Shown in pieces: positions 1 to 6,662 of a DNA stretch of 14,082 nt. Made by a program: the position numbers and the translations under genes. The DNA is from JBOGED01 sp050743625 (GTDB lineage Bacteria > Actinomycetota > Nitriliruptoria > Euzebyales > Egibacteraceae), in contig JBOGED010000581.1 of the NCBI GenBank assembly GCA_050743625.1, positions 1 through 14,082 of the forward strand, given 5' to 3'. Position 1 is the stretch's first letter, and each line of letters starts with the position of its first letter. The notes under the pieces were generated by a model. That model was not told where the DNA came from. It saw nothing but the letters and a program-made list of their open reading frames with translations, and did no database searches.

Positions 1-315
1 GGACCCGCTTCATGCGCAACCTGTTGGCCAAGATCCCCGCCACGCCCAACCCATGGCCGCCTCGCTGGTGCGCACGATCTTCGCGCAACAGCGCCCACAA
101 GACGCCTGGGCGCAACTGCACCGAGTCGTCGACCAGTTGCGTGCGATCAAGTTCGGCGCCGCGGCCGACCTGCTCGAACAGGCCGCGCCGGACGTGCTGG
201 CGTACACGCTTCCCCAGCGAGGTGTGGAAGAAGATCTGGTCAACAGCCCGCGCTCGAAGAACCCCCACTCCAGCCAAAGGAGGAACCCGCTCAACTACTG
301 TCCGTGACCGGCTGA
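1..315 (+). pseudogene. IS256-family (mutator-type) transposase, C-terminal fragment, frameshifted
   Basis: This is the tail of a DDE transposase that would mobilise an IS256-type element. The C-terminal landmarks are spread over different frames. TRFMRNLLAKIP is read in the frame of base 12. The stretch beginning MAASLVRTIFAQ and running to DVLAYT (53 to about 208) is in another frame. FPSEVWKKIWST (about 210-245) returns to the first frame. The usual NPLERLN-EIKRR segment after KIWST is not recognisable; about 20 residues of a possible extreme C-terminus (LEEPPLQPKEEPAQLLSV) lead to a stop at 313-315, suggesting an internal deletion of roughly 70 residues. At least two frameshifts are needed, so it cannot make an active enzyme. 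The N-terminal part lies off the left edge. Confidence 0.8.
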
Positions 316-381
316 GCCATCACCGGTCAAACTCGAAGGAAACGCGCACCCAACGCCTACACCACTTGACGGGACATGACC
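1..381 (+). mobile_element. Right-end remnant of an IS256-family insertion sequence
   Basis: The stretch holds the degraded 3' end of an IS256-type transposase followed by a short non-coding tail ending in TACACCACTTGACGGGACAT and GACC. Read inward from 381 on the - strand, this tail (GGTCATGTCCCGTCAAGTGG) resembles the terminal repeats of actinobacterial IS256 elements. The boundary at 381/382 is set by the neighbouring vWA reading frame, which matches its family up to the codon at 384-382 and then runs into this tail. The left end lies outside the window, so the target duplication cannot be seen. Confidence 0.7.
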
Positions 382-696
382 GAGTTGCTCCGCGACCATC
401 CGCAAGGCTCGGCCAAGGTCCGTGACCCCTCCAGCCGTGATGTCGGTCCATTCGAACTGATGAATGGGAGTTGGCTGTGCCACCAGCCAGCGGGCGCCGT
501 CGGAAAACACCAACGCTCGGACCAACACCTCCGCATTGGGGTTTTCTTTCGCTACCCGCTGCATGTGTGGAAGCGCTTCTCGTACGGCAATGTTCAGCGC
601 TTGGACCTTACCGCCGAAGTCCATCGATCCCGAGCAATCAGCGAGCCAGAAAAAATGCAACGGACGGCTGGCGAGCCTGCCGCCTGGTCGAGCCAT
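295..696 (-). CDS. TerY-like von Willebrand factor A domain protein, 3' end truncated by the IS256 element
   Basis: The protein starts a vWA (TerY-type) fold. Residues 14-25 give HFFWLADCSGSM, containing the MIDAS metal-binding motif D-x-S-x-S (D20, S22, S24). GGVTDLGRAL near residues 89-98 supplies the MIDAS threonine. The start at 696 is preceded by GAGGGAG seven bases upstream, a good ribosome binding site. Family members are about 200 residues or more. Here native sequence ends at L105 (codon 384-382), after which 28 residues come from the insertion sequence, so the last strands and helices of the fold are missing and the product is probably non-functional. TerY proteins are known partners of a PP2C phosphatase and a Ser/Thr kinase. 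A kinase gene diverges from this one; a phosphatase is not in the window and could have lain downstream, past the insertion. Confidence 0.8.
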   Translation of the reverse strand: MARPGGRLASRPLHFFWLADCSGSMDFGGKVQALNIAVREALPHMQRVAKENPNAEVLVRALVFSDGARWLVAQPTPIHQFEWTDITAGGVTDLGRALRMVAEQLGHVPSSGVGVGCAFPSSLTGDGSAGHGQ

Positions 697-730
697 GTCA
701 ATTCTCCCTCGCTCTTCGAGGCTGGGGCCA

Positions 731-759
731 ACTATACTCAGCCTCCGTTGCTTTCGTAA
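731..759 (-). promoter_or_regulatory. Putative sigma-70-type promoter of the vWA gene
   Basis: On the - strand, TTACGA (759-754) and TATAGT (736-731) are separated by 17 bases, a good match to housekeeping promoter spacing. Transcription would begin near 724, giving a leader of about 27 bases with the GAGGGAG site before the ATG at 696. The 97-base gap (697-793) also must hold the kinase promoter on the other strand, for which I see no clear boxes. Confidence 0.5.
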
Positions 760-793
760 CTAGGTACGCGAGGCTCCCAGCCAGTTGAGTACA

Positions 794-2121
794 ATGCTCG
801 CCCCCGGTGAGGTAGTCGAACTGCGGGCCCATCGACTGTCCTGCGCGGTTGCGTCCCTTCTGGGAGCCGGTGGCCAAGGGGAAGTCTACGAAGCGCATAT
901 CCCCCAGATCAGGTCGGATAAGCGTTATGCGCTCAAGTGGTATTTCCGCATATGGCTACCAAGGACCAATTTGCAATCCTTGAGGAGTTGGTCAAGGAAG
1001 GGCCTCCCAATGACCGGTTCCTCTGGCCGCTTGACCTGGCTACGGCGGCAGGACGTCCTGGGTTCGGCTACCTGATGCCACTGCGAGGGAACCGGTACAG
1101 GGGCATTGTCGAACTTATGCATCGCGATGTGACCCCCTCGTTCCGGGCAACCACCATCACCGCATTTCAGTTGGCGGACGGGTTCTGGCAGCTGCATGCC
1201 AGCGGACTATGTTATCGGGATATTAGCTTTGGTAACGTCTTCTTCGATCCCGAGCGGGGAGACGTGTTGATCTGCGACAACGACAACGTAGGTATCGATG
1301 GCCGCTCAAGTGCGAGCGTACGAGGCACGAATGGGTTCATGGCTCCCGAGATCGTGCGTGGTGAGGTAATTCCGAACGCTTCCACCGACCTGTACTCCCT
1401 CTCGGTCCTCATGTTCATCTCTTCATGATCCACCATCCGTTGCAGGGACGGCGGGAGCTAGCCGAGTCCTGCTGGGACGGTGGAGCGATTCGCCGTGTAT
1501 TCGGAGACAATCCATGCTTCATCTTCGACCCCACGGACCGTTCCAATGAGCCGGTGGCGGGTATTCATGATAACGCATTAGTTTATTGGCTGCTGTATCC
1601 ACAATTTCTTCGTGACCTATTCGTTCAGGCCTTTACGGTCGGATTGCGCAACCCGAAAAATGGACGGGTTCGTGAGACGGTGTGGCGGATGGAGATGGTT
1701 CGCCTGCATGATGCGATCGTCTATTGCGGTCATTGCCGGGGGGAAAACTTTTCGGATGAGCTGCACCGCGCCCCGCTACGGTGCTGGCGCTGCGACGCGG
1801 TTGTGACGATGCCTCCACGGCTCGCCATGGATGACCGCGGCTCTGTTCCCGGCATGGTCGTCATGCTGAACTCCGATACGAAGTTATTGCCCCACCATGT
1901 CCGGTGGGGTGCATTCGACTTCGGCCAAGCACCGATCGCCGAGGTCGTCCCGCACCCCACGCATTCCGGGGTGTGGGGATTGAAGAACCTCTCAACCACG
2001 AAATGGGTGGCAACCACCGCGAACGGCACGGTCATTGACGTCTCTCCAGGGCGGAGCATCCCGCTCGCTCCCGGTACTCGGGGTGCAGTTCGGAGCGGTC
2101 GAAGGCGAGATCCGCTTCTGA
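794..2121 (+). pseudogene. Ser/Thr protein kinase with C-terminal zinc ribbon (TerY-associated type), three frameshifts
   Basis: Kinase landmarks appear in order but in different frames. GAGGQGEVY (glycine loop) and ALKW (lysine) lie in the frame of 794. CYRDISFGNVFF (catalytic loop), ICDNDN (DFG equivalent), GTNGFMAPEI (APE) and STDLYSLSVLMF lie in the frame of 937. HHPLQGRRE and a CGHC...CWRC zinc ribbon (about 1735-1795) lie in the frame of 1425. The frame ending VQFGAVEGEIRF meets a TGA at 2119-2121. The joins need one base lost near 944-947, one lost near 1411-1420, and one G gained in the run at 2080-2083. Each repair restores family-like sequence. ATG 794 is preferred over TTG 785 because neither has a good Shine-Dalgarno and 794 is closer to the domain start. 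Such kinases occur with TerY vWA and PP2C proteins in the TerY-phosphorylation triad. Translation as it stands stops after the first lobe fragment. Confidence 0.85.
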
Positions 2122-3026
2122 CCAGCGAGGGAGCCGGGCAAGAAGACGTCACTGCGGCGACCGGAGTCGGAGGCGAGGGGATATACCCCGCCGTGGAGAA
2201 GGAGGGTCACTGGCGGGGGTGACCTCCGGTGTGTCCCCGCTTTCGGGCCCACCATCTCGCTGCGATGCGGTGCCGAGCGCCTTTTCGATGGCCTGGAGAG
2301 GTCGTAGTCCCAATGGGTGTCAGTCATTGCCAGCGCGTTGCGATGGGCAAGTTCCCGGATCGGCACGGGGAGGCTCTCGGCTTGTGGCATGACCGCACCC
2401 TCGACCAACACGGGAATCACCCGCACGTGCGGCCGCGGAAGAGCCGCCGCGATCTCGAGTCTTACGAAATCGCCTGGATTGTCCAGACGTCGGCGGCCAT
2501 CAGAGTCCTTGGCGTCCAACCACTCCTTGCCGATGATGACGATGAGCACCTTACAGGAGTCGACTGCGCGCTCGATCCGCTGGACAAAGTCGGTTCCAGG
2601 TTCGACCGTGTCGATGTCCCAGAACAATCGCTCTTCGAGGAAGTGGGCGCTGAGCCGGTCGTAGAGCCGACCAGCGTAACCCGAGGTGTCGTCTCGCCGG
2701 TAGCTGATGAAGATGCCGGTGGGCACCGCCGAGCCCGGTGCGGTCGGCAGTAGCAACAGGACCTGGCCTCGGCCGGGCTCGGCCAGCCACACGGTAGACG
2801 GCGCGGAGATCGTCGCGCGCTCGATCCGCTGACCCTCGACAAACGTGCCTCGCCGGCTATTCGTGTCTTCGAGGACCCAGTCCTGGCCGTCGGGTCGAAG
2901 GACGGCATGGTGGCGGGAGACGAACGGATTGTCGCTGTAGACATCCATCGCCGGATCCCTCCCGAACCTCACCTCGGCTCCAGGAAAGGTAAGTTCCCGG
3001 CCTCTTAGGCGTATCCGAATGGTCAT
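1992..3026 (-). CDS. FHA-TIR domain fusion protein (C-terminal frameshift)
   Basis: Residues 1-92 form a forkhead-associated (FHA) phosphothreonine-binding domain with its diagnostic residues: G22-R23, SRHH (37-40), DTNSRRGTF (54-62) and EG (64-65). Residues 103 to about 245 form a TIR domain of the bacterial TIR_2 type: FISYRRDD (106-113), FWDIDT, PGTDF, and DFVRLEI, whose E191 is the likely catalytic glutamate of NAD-cleaving TIRs. AAGGAG lies seven bases before the ATG. After DYDLSR (245) the frame departs from the family: restoring one base near 2291 gives AIEKALGT and a stop at 2151-2149, just beyond the convergent kinase stop at 2121. As it stands the frame reads through the kinase 3' end to 1992 (344 residues instead of about 292). 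Both domains are complete, so partial function is possible. FHA could bind a partner phosphorylated by the adjacent kinase (inference). Confidence 0.88.
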   Translation of the reverse strand: MTIRIRLRGRELTFPGAEVRFGRDPAMDVYSDNPFVSRHHAVLRPDGQDWVLEDTNSRRGTFVEGQRIERATISAPSTVWLAEPGRGQVLLLLPTAPGSAVPTGIFISYRRDDTSGYAGRLYDRLSAHFLEERLFWDIDTVEPGTDFVQRIERAVDSCKVLIVIIGKEWLDAKDSDGRRRLDNPGDFVRLEIAAALPRPHVRVIPVLVEGAVMPQAESLPVPIRELAHRNALAMTDTHWDYDLSRPSKRRSAPHRSEMVGPKAGTHRRSPPPVTLLLHGGVYPLASDSGRRSDVFLPGSLAGQKRISPSTAPNCTPSTGSERDAPPWRDVNDRAVRGGCHPFRG

Positions 3027-3327
3027 GAAGCAACTCCTTGCGGCAAGCTCGGCGGGAGCTGGGCGCGAGCTCGTCTACCGCGGATCGGTCGGCCCAGTTG
3101 CGCCTCATGACCGTAAGAGATCTTCGCGGGGCATTTTGATGCACTGTCGCGCCGAATCTCAGTCTTTGGCCTGCATATAAGTGATAACTAGAGCGCAAAA
3201 GAACAATATCTGTCTCAGCGCCAAGGAACATCCCGACCCGGACAGGACTTAAATATGCGGCTATCAAGGCGCGCTTGCCCTCGCTCTCTTCAATGACCTG
3301 CAGGGCATGTGGCAGGCGGAGGTGTGT
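3027..3327. other. Divergent intergenic region between FHA-TIR and the membrane-protein gene
   Basis: These 301 bases hold no convincing gene. The centre (about 3120-3260) is A/T-richer than its surroundings, as expected for a region with promoters in both directions; it includes GCATATAAGTGATAACTAG. I cannot assign a pair of -35/-10 boxes with confidence. The only defined signals are the ribosome binding sites at the two edges: AAGGAG for FHA-TIR and GGAGG (3318-3322) for the + strand gene. Confidence 0.5.
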
Positions 3328-4918
3328 ATGGATGCTCAACCACGCGAGCGCCTCGCCGAGTTCGTCCGGGTTGACAACAACGGTCTGGTCCAGGATGCGC
3401 AAAAGGTCCATAACATTCTGCAGCAGGCCTGTCCAGAGGCGCGCCCCGAACGAGCGGCCTTGGTGGCCGCCGTCGAGGAGGGTGTGGCCCTCCGTATCAG
3501 CCGCTCCTCCGACTTGTTGTCGACTGACGGTGAGCTCACGCGCCTGGCCGCCGACCTCGAACGCGATCGGGCGCTCACGCGTGCCGCGGCAGCCTGGGCG
3601 GTCCGGTCGTGGGCATGGATCCTGGGTATCGGCCCGGCACCCGAAGAGGACAGGTCGTACGAGGCGGAGGTCAGCTCGTGGGCAAGCGAGCCCACCCTGT
3701 CCGCGCTCCCCCGCGAACGCCTCGCCGAGTTCGTGAGCGCTCAGCCGGGGCAGACCATTCAAGACGCCCGGCGAGTGAAGGGTTTCTTGCAAGACGTTTG
3801 CCCCAGTCACCGGCGTGAGCTGAGTCTTCTGGTGGCGGCCGTAGAGGAAGGCGTGCCATTAACAGCTGAGCCGCTCGGGCGCGTGGCCGTCGGAGGATGA
3901 GCTGGCACGCCTGGCTACCGAGCGCGAGCGGCATCAAGCGTTCACGCCTGCCGGAGCGCGCTGGGCGGTCCAGTCCTGGGCGTGGGTCCTTGGCTTCGCC
4001 CCGGCGCCGACGTCCGAGGAAGTCGCCAGCCCTGGCACTGGACCGTCCTGGAGGCCAGAACAGTCACCGCCCTTCCACCGGCCCGGCGACAAGGTCTCCC
4101 CACTCGGGTCTGGTGCTGGTCGGATTCCCGCGCCCTTGACCATCATGCCTTCGGCGCCCGAGTCGGGGTTTCCGGCAGAGCACCCCTCCTCAGAGCGCCG
4201 GGCACGGCGGTGGGTGGTACGCGCCGGCATCGGATTGGGTGTCCTTCTCACGGTTCTTTTCGTCGTCTTCTCCGTGAGCCCTGCCTCAGAGCAACGCTCG
4301 GCGGTCGGATTCGAATCAGCCCTTAGATTGGGCGAAGATCCCTTCTTCCCGGTGTTCCCAGAGACACCGGCCCAGGCTCCCGACTACACCGAAGGGCCGC
4401 CTCCGGCTGAGTCTGGACGGGGCCAAGGACCCGTGATCGAGGGAGGGATGCCCGGCTTGTACGGGGGGACCCGTGACGACGCACGATGCGATCGCCAGCG
4501 GATGCTCGAGTTTCTCCGTGCGAACCCCGACAAAGCAGCGGCATGGGTTGCGGCCCTCAACGCTGACCCGTCCCTGGGCTGGAGGGGGGGCGTGAGCCTG
4601 TCGATTGCCCGCCTGGGAGAGTACTTCGAGGAGCTCACGCCGGTAGTCCTGCGCGCGGATACACGCGTCACCAATCACGGGTTCGCCGGCGGGCAAGCCA
4701 CGCCGCGCCAGTCGGTGCTCCAAAGAAGGACGTACGTCCTCATCGACCGCTACGGCGTGCCCCGGGTTCGCTGCGCCTGCGGGAACCCCTTGCGCCAAGC
4801 CATCGAGGCCGTTCCGGTGTACACCGGGCCCGCCTGGCCCGGATTCGACTCGTCTACCGAGGTGACCGTCCGACCGGGCGCCGCGATGAAGAGCTTTACC
4901 CTCGTCGAGGTCTCGACG

Positions 4919-4930
4919 AACCAACCAACC
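4919..4930 (+). repeat. Tetranucleotide repeat (AACC)3 at a frameshift point
   Basis: Three AACC units are followed by AATC. With three units the frame reads STNQPTNRTTGQYHR and stops at 4960. With two units it reads STNQPIERPAS and continues through the tail to 5594. The change in frame is therefore exactly one repeat unit, which fits slipped-strand replication. Confidence 0.75.
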
Positions 4931-5258
4931 AATCGAACGACCGGCCAGTACCACCGGTGACAACGATCAACGGTTGCCCCCGAACACCCAGATCGTGCGT
5001 CTGACCCCGCCTGCCTCCGACGGTCCCGAGCCCCGCGACACGACCGAGGATGGCGCCACCGTAGGCGGACAAGGGGACGGCGGCCAGAGCGACCCCGTCG
5101 ACGATGCTGACGGCGACGGCATCGCCCCGCAGTACTACATCGCTCCCGAGCTCCCCGCTTTGGGGACCCCGGCGCAGGTTCCCGCGGGGGCGGAGGCGCC
5201 CGTTGAGGGGGAGGCTCCTCCCGAGGGGGAGGCTCCCCCCGAGGTAGAGGCTCCCGCC

Positions 5259-5390
5259 GAGGCGGAGGTCGAGGCGCCTGAGGCTCCTCCCGAGGCGGAG
5301 GTCGAGGCGCCTGAGGCTCCTCCCGAGGCGCAGGTCGAGGCGCCTGAGGCTCCCGCCGAGGCAGAGGTCGAGGCGCCTGAGGCGCCGCAG
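5259..5390 (+). repeat. Four tandem 33-base repeats encoding 11-residue acidic units
   Basis: Four in-frame units (5259-5291, 5292-5324, 5325-5357, 5358-5390) encode EAEVEAPEAPP, the same again, EAQVEAPEAPA and EAEVEAPEAPQ. Shorter degenerate PPEGEAPPEVEAP units precede them from about 5200. The tail would be extracellular, acidic and extended, possibly a cell-wall spacer. Confidence 0.85.
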
Positions 5391-5627
5391 GAGGAGACAC
5401 AGGCGCCACAGGAGGAGGCGGTGCCGGACGCACCCGCCGATACGCCCGGCGGCGGGGCCGGCGAGGCAGCGAGTGGCGCTGATGGCGGGAGCGGCGGCCA
5501 GACCGGTCAAAGCGGTCAGAGCGGTGGTGGAGACGAGGAGGTCGCCGATACCGAGGGGGGCTCGGCCCAGCCCGACGGGGCGGGCCAGTCATGAGACCTC
5601 TTTCGAACATGAGTTGTGTCTGAGGTC

Positions 5628-5656
5628 CTATAGCATGGGCGCCGTATGCGGAATCC
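5628..5656 (+). repeat. Left direct repeat: duplicate of the uvrC start region
   Basis: The 29 bases match 7062-7090 with a single mismatch (A5630 against C7064). The copy contains TAGCATGGGCGCC, the ATG and the first codons of uvrC (M-R-N-P). After base 5656 it diverges, and the frame runs only MRNPDLLT before a stop. It lies 34 bases after the stop of the membrane-protein gene. Confidence 0.9.
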
Positions 5657-5789
5657 AGACCTCCTGACCTAGGAATGAATGTCCTGGTAGACGGGTTGGG
5701 GTCTCAACCTTCTACCGGTTTGTGCGGTATTTCTTGCGGGGCGCCCGATTCCAGACCTCAGACTGCCGCCCGCCTCCACGCAAGGCTTC

Positions 5790-5819
5790 CAGGTTTCCCG
5801 CGTGGACGCGGGAAACCTG
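5790..5819. terminator. Strong hairpin downstream of the toxin gene
   Basis: A perfect 13-base stem (CAGGTTTCCCGCG at 5790-5802 pairing with 5807-5819) encloses the loop TGGA. It lies 34 bases past the toxin stop codon, on the side expected for terminating the - strand operon. It has no T-tract on either strand, so it would be a U-less actinobacterial-type terminator. It may instead be a structural end of the inserted segment. Confidence 0.45.
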
Positions 5820-5852
5820 CGCTCACCCGACAGGTGCCTCACGGCGGGCCGG

Positions 5853-6236
5853 CTATGACGATGCCGGGAGCCACCACTCGATCGGGTGCTGGCCGAGACC
5901 CGCGGGTGGGTCTGCCAAGAGCGCGGCGAGTGCCCGGCGCAGTTGGTGCAACCCTGACCTGGTACGCGGGTAGCGCGCATGGTGGCAATAGATGACGCCG
6001 ACGTGGTCAGCGACGAGCGCGATCGCCGCCGCGAAGGTGGTGACGTCCTCGGTGACGACGATACGGCCTTCCTTCGCCGCCGCCTTGAGCACAGAGCTGT
6101 CGTCGAGCCCACGTAGCTCCGGCCGATGTGCGGTCAACGCGACCGCGTCGATGCCGTCCGCGGTCAAAGCGTCCGCGAGCCAGCCCGGGTAATGCTCATC
6201 GAGCAGGAAGCGGATGTCGGGACGGTCAGACGGCAT
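5853..6236 (-). CDS. PIN-like toxin, DUF5615 family
   Basis: The 127-residue protein matches the compact DUF5615 PIN-like fold. It has RFLLDEHYPGWLADAL at residues 9-24, ELRGLDDSSVLKAAA near 40-54 and RIVVTEDVTTFAAA at 58-71. Conserved acidic residues D13, D45/D46, E63 and D64 fit a metal-dependent RNase site. It also has the family's HVGVIYCHHARYPRT segment and a terminal HPIEWWLP. Its ATG overlaps the end of the upstream antitoxin gene by 11 bases, so the two are translationally coupled, as is typical of a type II toxin-antitoxin pair. The substrate cannot be told from sequence. The gene is complete and undamaged, unlike the accessory genes to its left. Confidence 0.85.
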   Translation of the reverse strand: MPSDRPDIRFLLDEHYPGWLADALTADGIDAVALTAHRPELRGLDDSSVLKAAAKEGRIVVTEDVTTFAAAIALVADHVGVIYCHHARYPRTRSGLHQLRRALAALLADPPAGLGQHPIEWWLPASS

Positions 6237-6648
6237 CGAGCGCCCGGCGGCGTTCCCACGCGGCCAGCGCGTCGTCCTGCTCAGCGTGGTGGCGGGCGAT
6301 CAGACCGTCGATCTCATCTTGGTAATGGGCCCAGTACGCGAGCGCGGTCTCGACGTCGCGAATCGTGAGCCCCAGAGTGTCAGCAACGAGCGTCGTGTTG
6401 CGCTGATCGCGATCGTGTTGCTGCCAGGCCTCGGCTACGGTCCACACTTGCGGACCCGAAGCCAGCGCGGCTCGCCGTTCACCGGTGACGGTGGCGAGGA
6501 AGACGATGCCCGGGTGGGCTTGCATCCGTAGCCACTCCCGAAGCGCTCCGACGACGACGGTGGACTTCTTCGCTCCGACCCGGCGTGCGTAGGCGGCGAG
6601 TTCTTCGTCGACGGGTTTGGGGAACCGGACATTCGTGGGGGAGGACAT
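6226..6648 (-). CDS. Ribbon-helix-helix / DUF433-like antitoxin
   Basis: The 140-residue protein begins with a short beta strand and two helices (TNVRFPKPVDEELAAYARRV to EWLRMQ, residues 5-43), typical of a ribbon-helix-helix DNA-binding domain. The C-terminal part (LVADTLGLTIRDVETALAYW, then AHYQDEIDGL) resembles the DUF433 helix-turn-helix that often accompanies DUF5615 toxins and probably binds the toxin. I chose ATG 6648 over the longer start at 6669, since the latter would add MCCYTVA across the promoter and operator. There is no Shine-Dalgarno; TACACT sits six bases before the ATG, so a leaderless transcript is likely. It is cotranscribed with the toxin gene and would repress its own promoter. 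Confidence 0.82.
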   Translation of the reverse strand: MSSPTNVRFPKPVDEELAAYARRVGAKKSTVVVGALREWLRMQAHPGIVFLATVTGERRAALASGPQVWTVAEAWQQHDRDQRNTTLVADTLGLTIRDVETALAYWAHYQDEIDGLIARHHAEQDDALAAWERRRALDAV

Positions 6649-6649
6649 G

Positions 6650-6662
6650 GCTACAGTGTAGC
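6650..6662 (-). promoter_or_regulatory. Palindromic operator overlapping the antitoxin -10 box
   Basis: GCTACAGTGTAGC is a perfect 6+1+6 palindrome one base upstream of the antitoxin start codon. On the - strand it contains TACACT, a reasonable -10 element six bases before the ATG. A dimeric ribbon-helix-helix repressor bound here would block transcription, giving autoregulation. Confidence 0.65.

Larger units (their letters stand above)
3328..5594 (+). pseudogene. Membrane-anchored protein: two ~90-residue modules, TM helix, DUF6777-like ectodomain, acidic repeat tail (two frameshifts)
   Basis: The start ATG at 3328 has GGAGG five bases upstream. Three frames join into one ~753-residue protein. 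Segment one (3328 to about 3885) has a module beginning PRERLAEFV and closing WAVRSWAWILG, then a second PRERLAEFV copy. Segment two (about 3885-4930) completes copy two (WAVQSWAWVLG), then a Pro-rich linker, a basic stretch (RRARR) and one transmembrane helix near 4211-4280, predicting a cytoplasmic N-terminus. It continues into an ectodomain with GLYGGTRD, DTRVTNHGF, QSVLQ, GVPRVRCACGNPL and YTGPAWPGF, which I recognise as DUF6777-like. Segment three (about 4930-5594) is a Pro/Glu/Ala repeat and Gly/Ser-rich tail. The first break (about 3875-3890) is a gain of one base or loss of two. The second equals one extra AACC unit at 4919-4930. Function is unknown; similar ectodomains occur in actinobacterial surface proteins. 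Confidence 0.75.

Noticed and set aside
794..2121. Programmed ribosomal frameshifting in the kinase
   Set aside because: Three separate shifts, two in one direction and one in the other, without slippery heptamers or following structures, fit mutation better.
2857..3810. 317-codon - strand frame across the FHA-TIR promoter region
   Set aside because: It overlaps the FHA start and the module-encoding + strand gene. Codon third positions in 3080-3300 show no G/C bias, unlike real genes here.
5200..5400. CRISPR-like array
   Set aside because: The repeats are contiguous 33-base in-frame coding units with no spacers.
1..5594. All frameshifts being sequencing error
   Set aside because: Not excluded without reads, but about 6.3 kb of housekeeping genes have none while each accessory gene has one to three, and an IS truncation lies in the same stretch.
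4750..5610. Pro/Arg-rich - strand frame opposite the repeat tail
   Set aside because: Its composition is simply the antisense of the Glu/Ala/Pro repeat; the + strand frame continues the DUF6777-like protein after removing one AACC unit.
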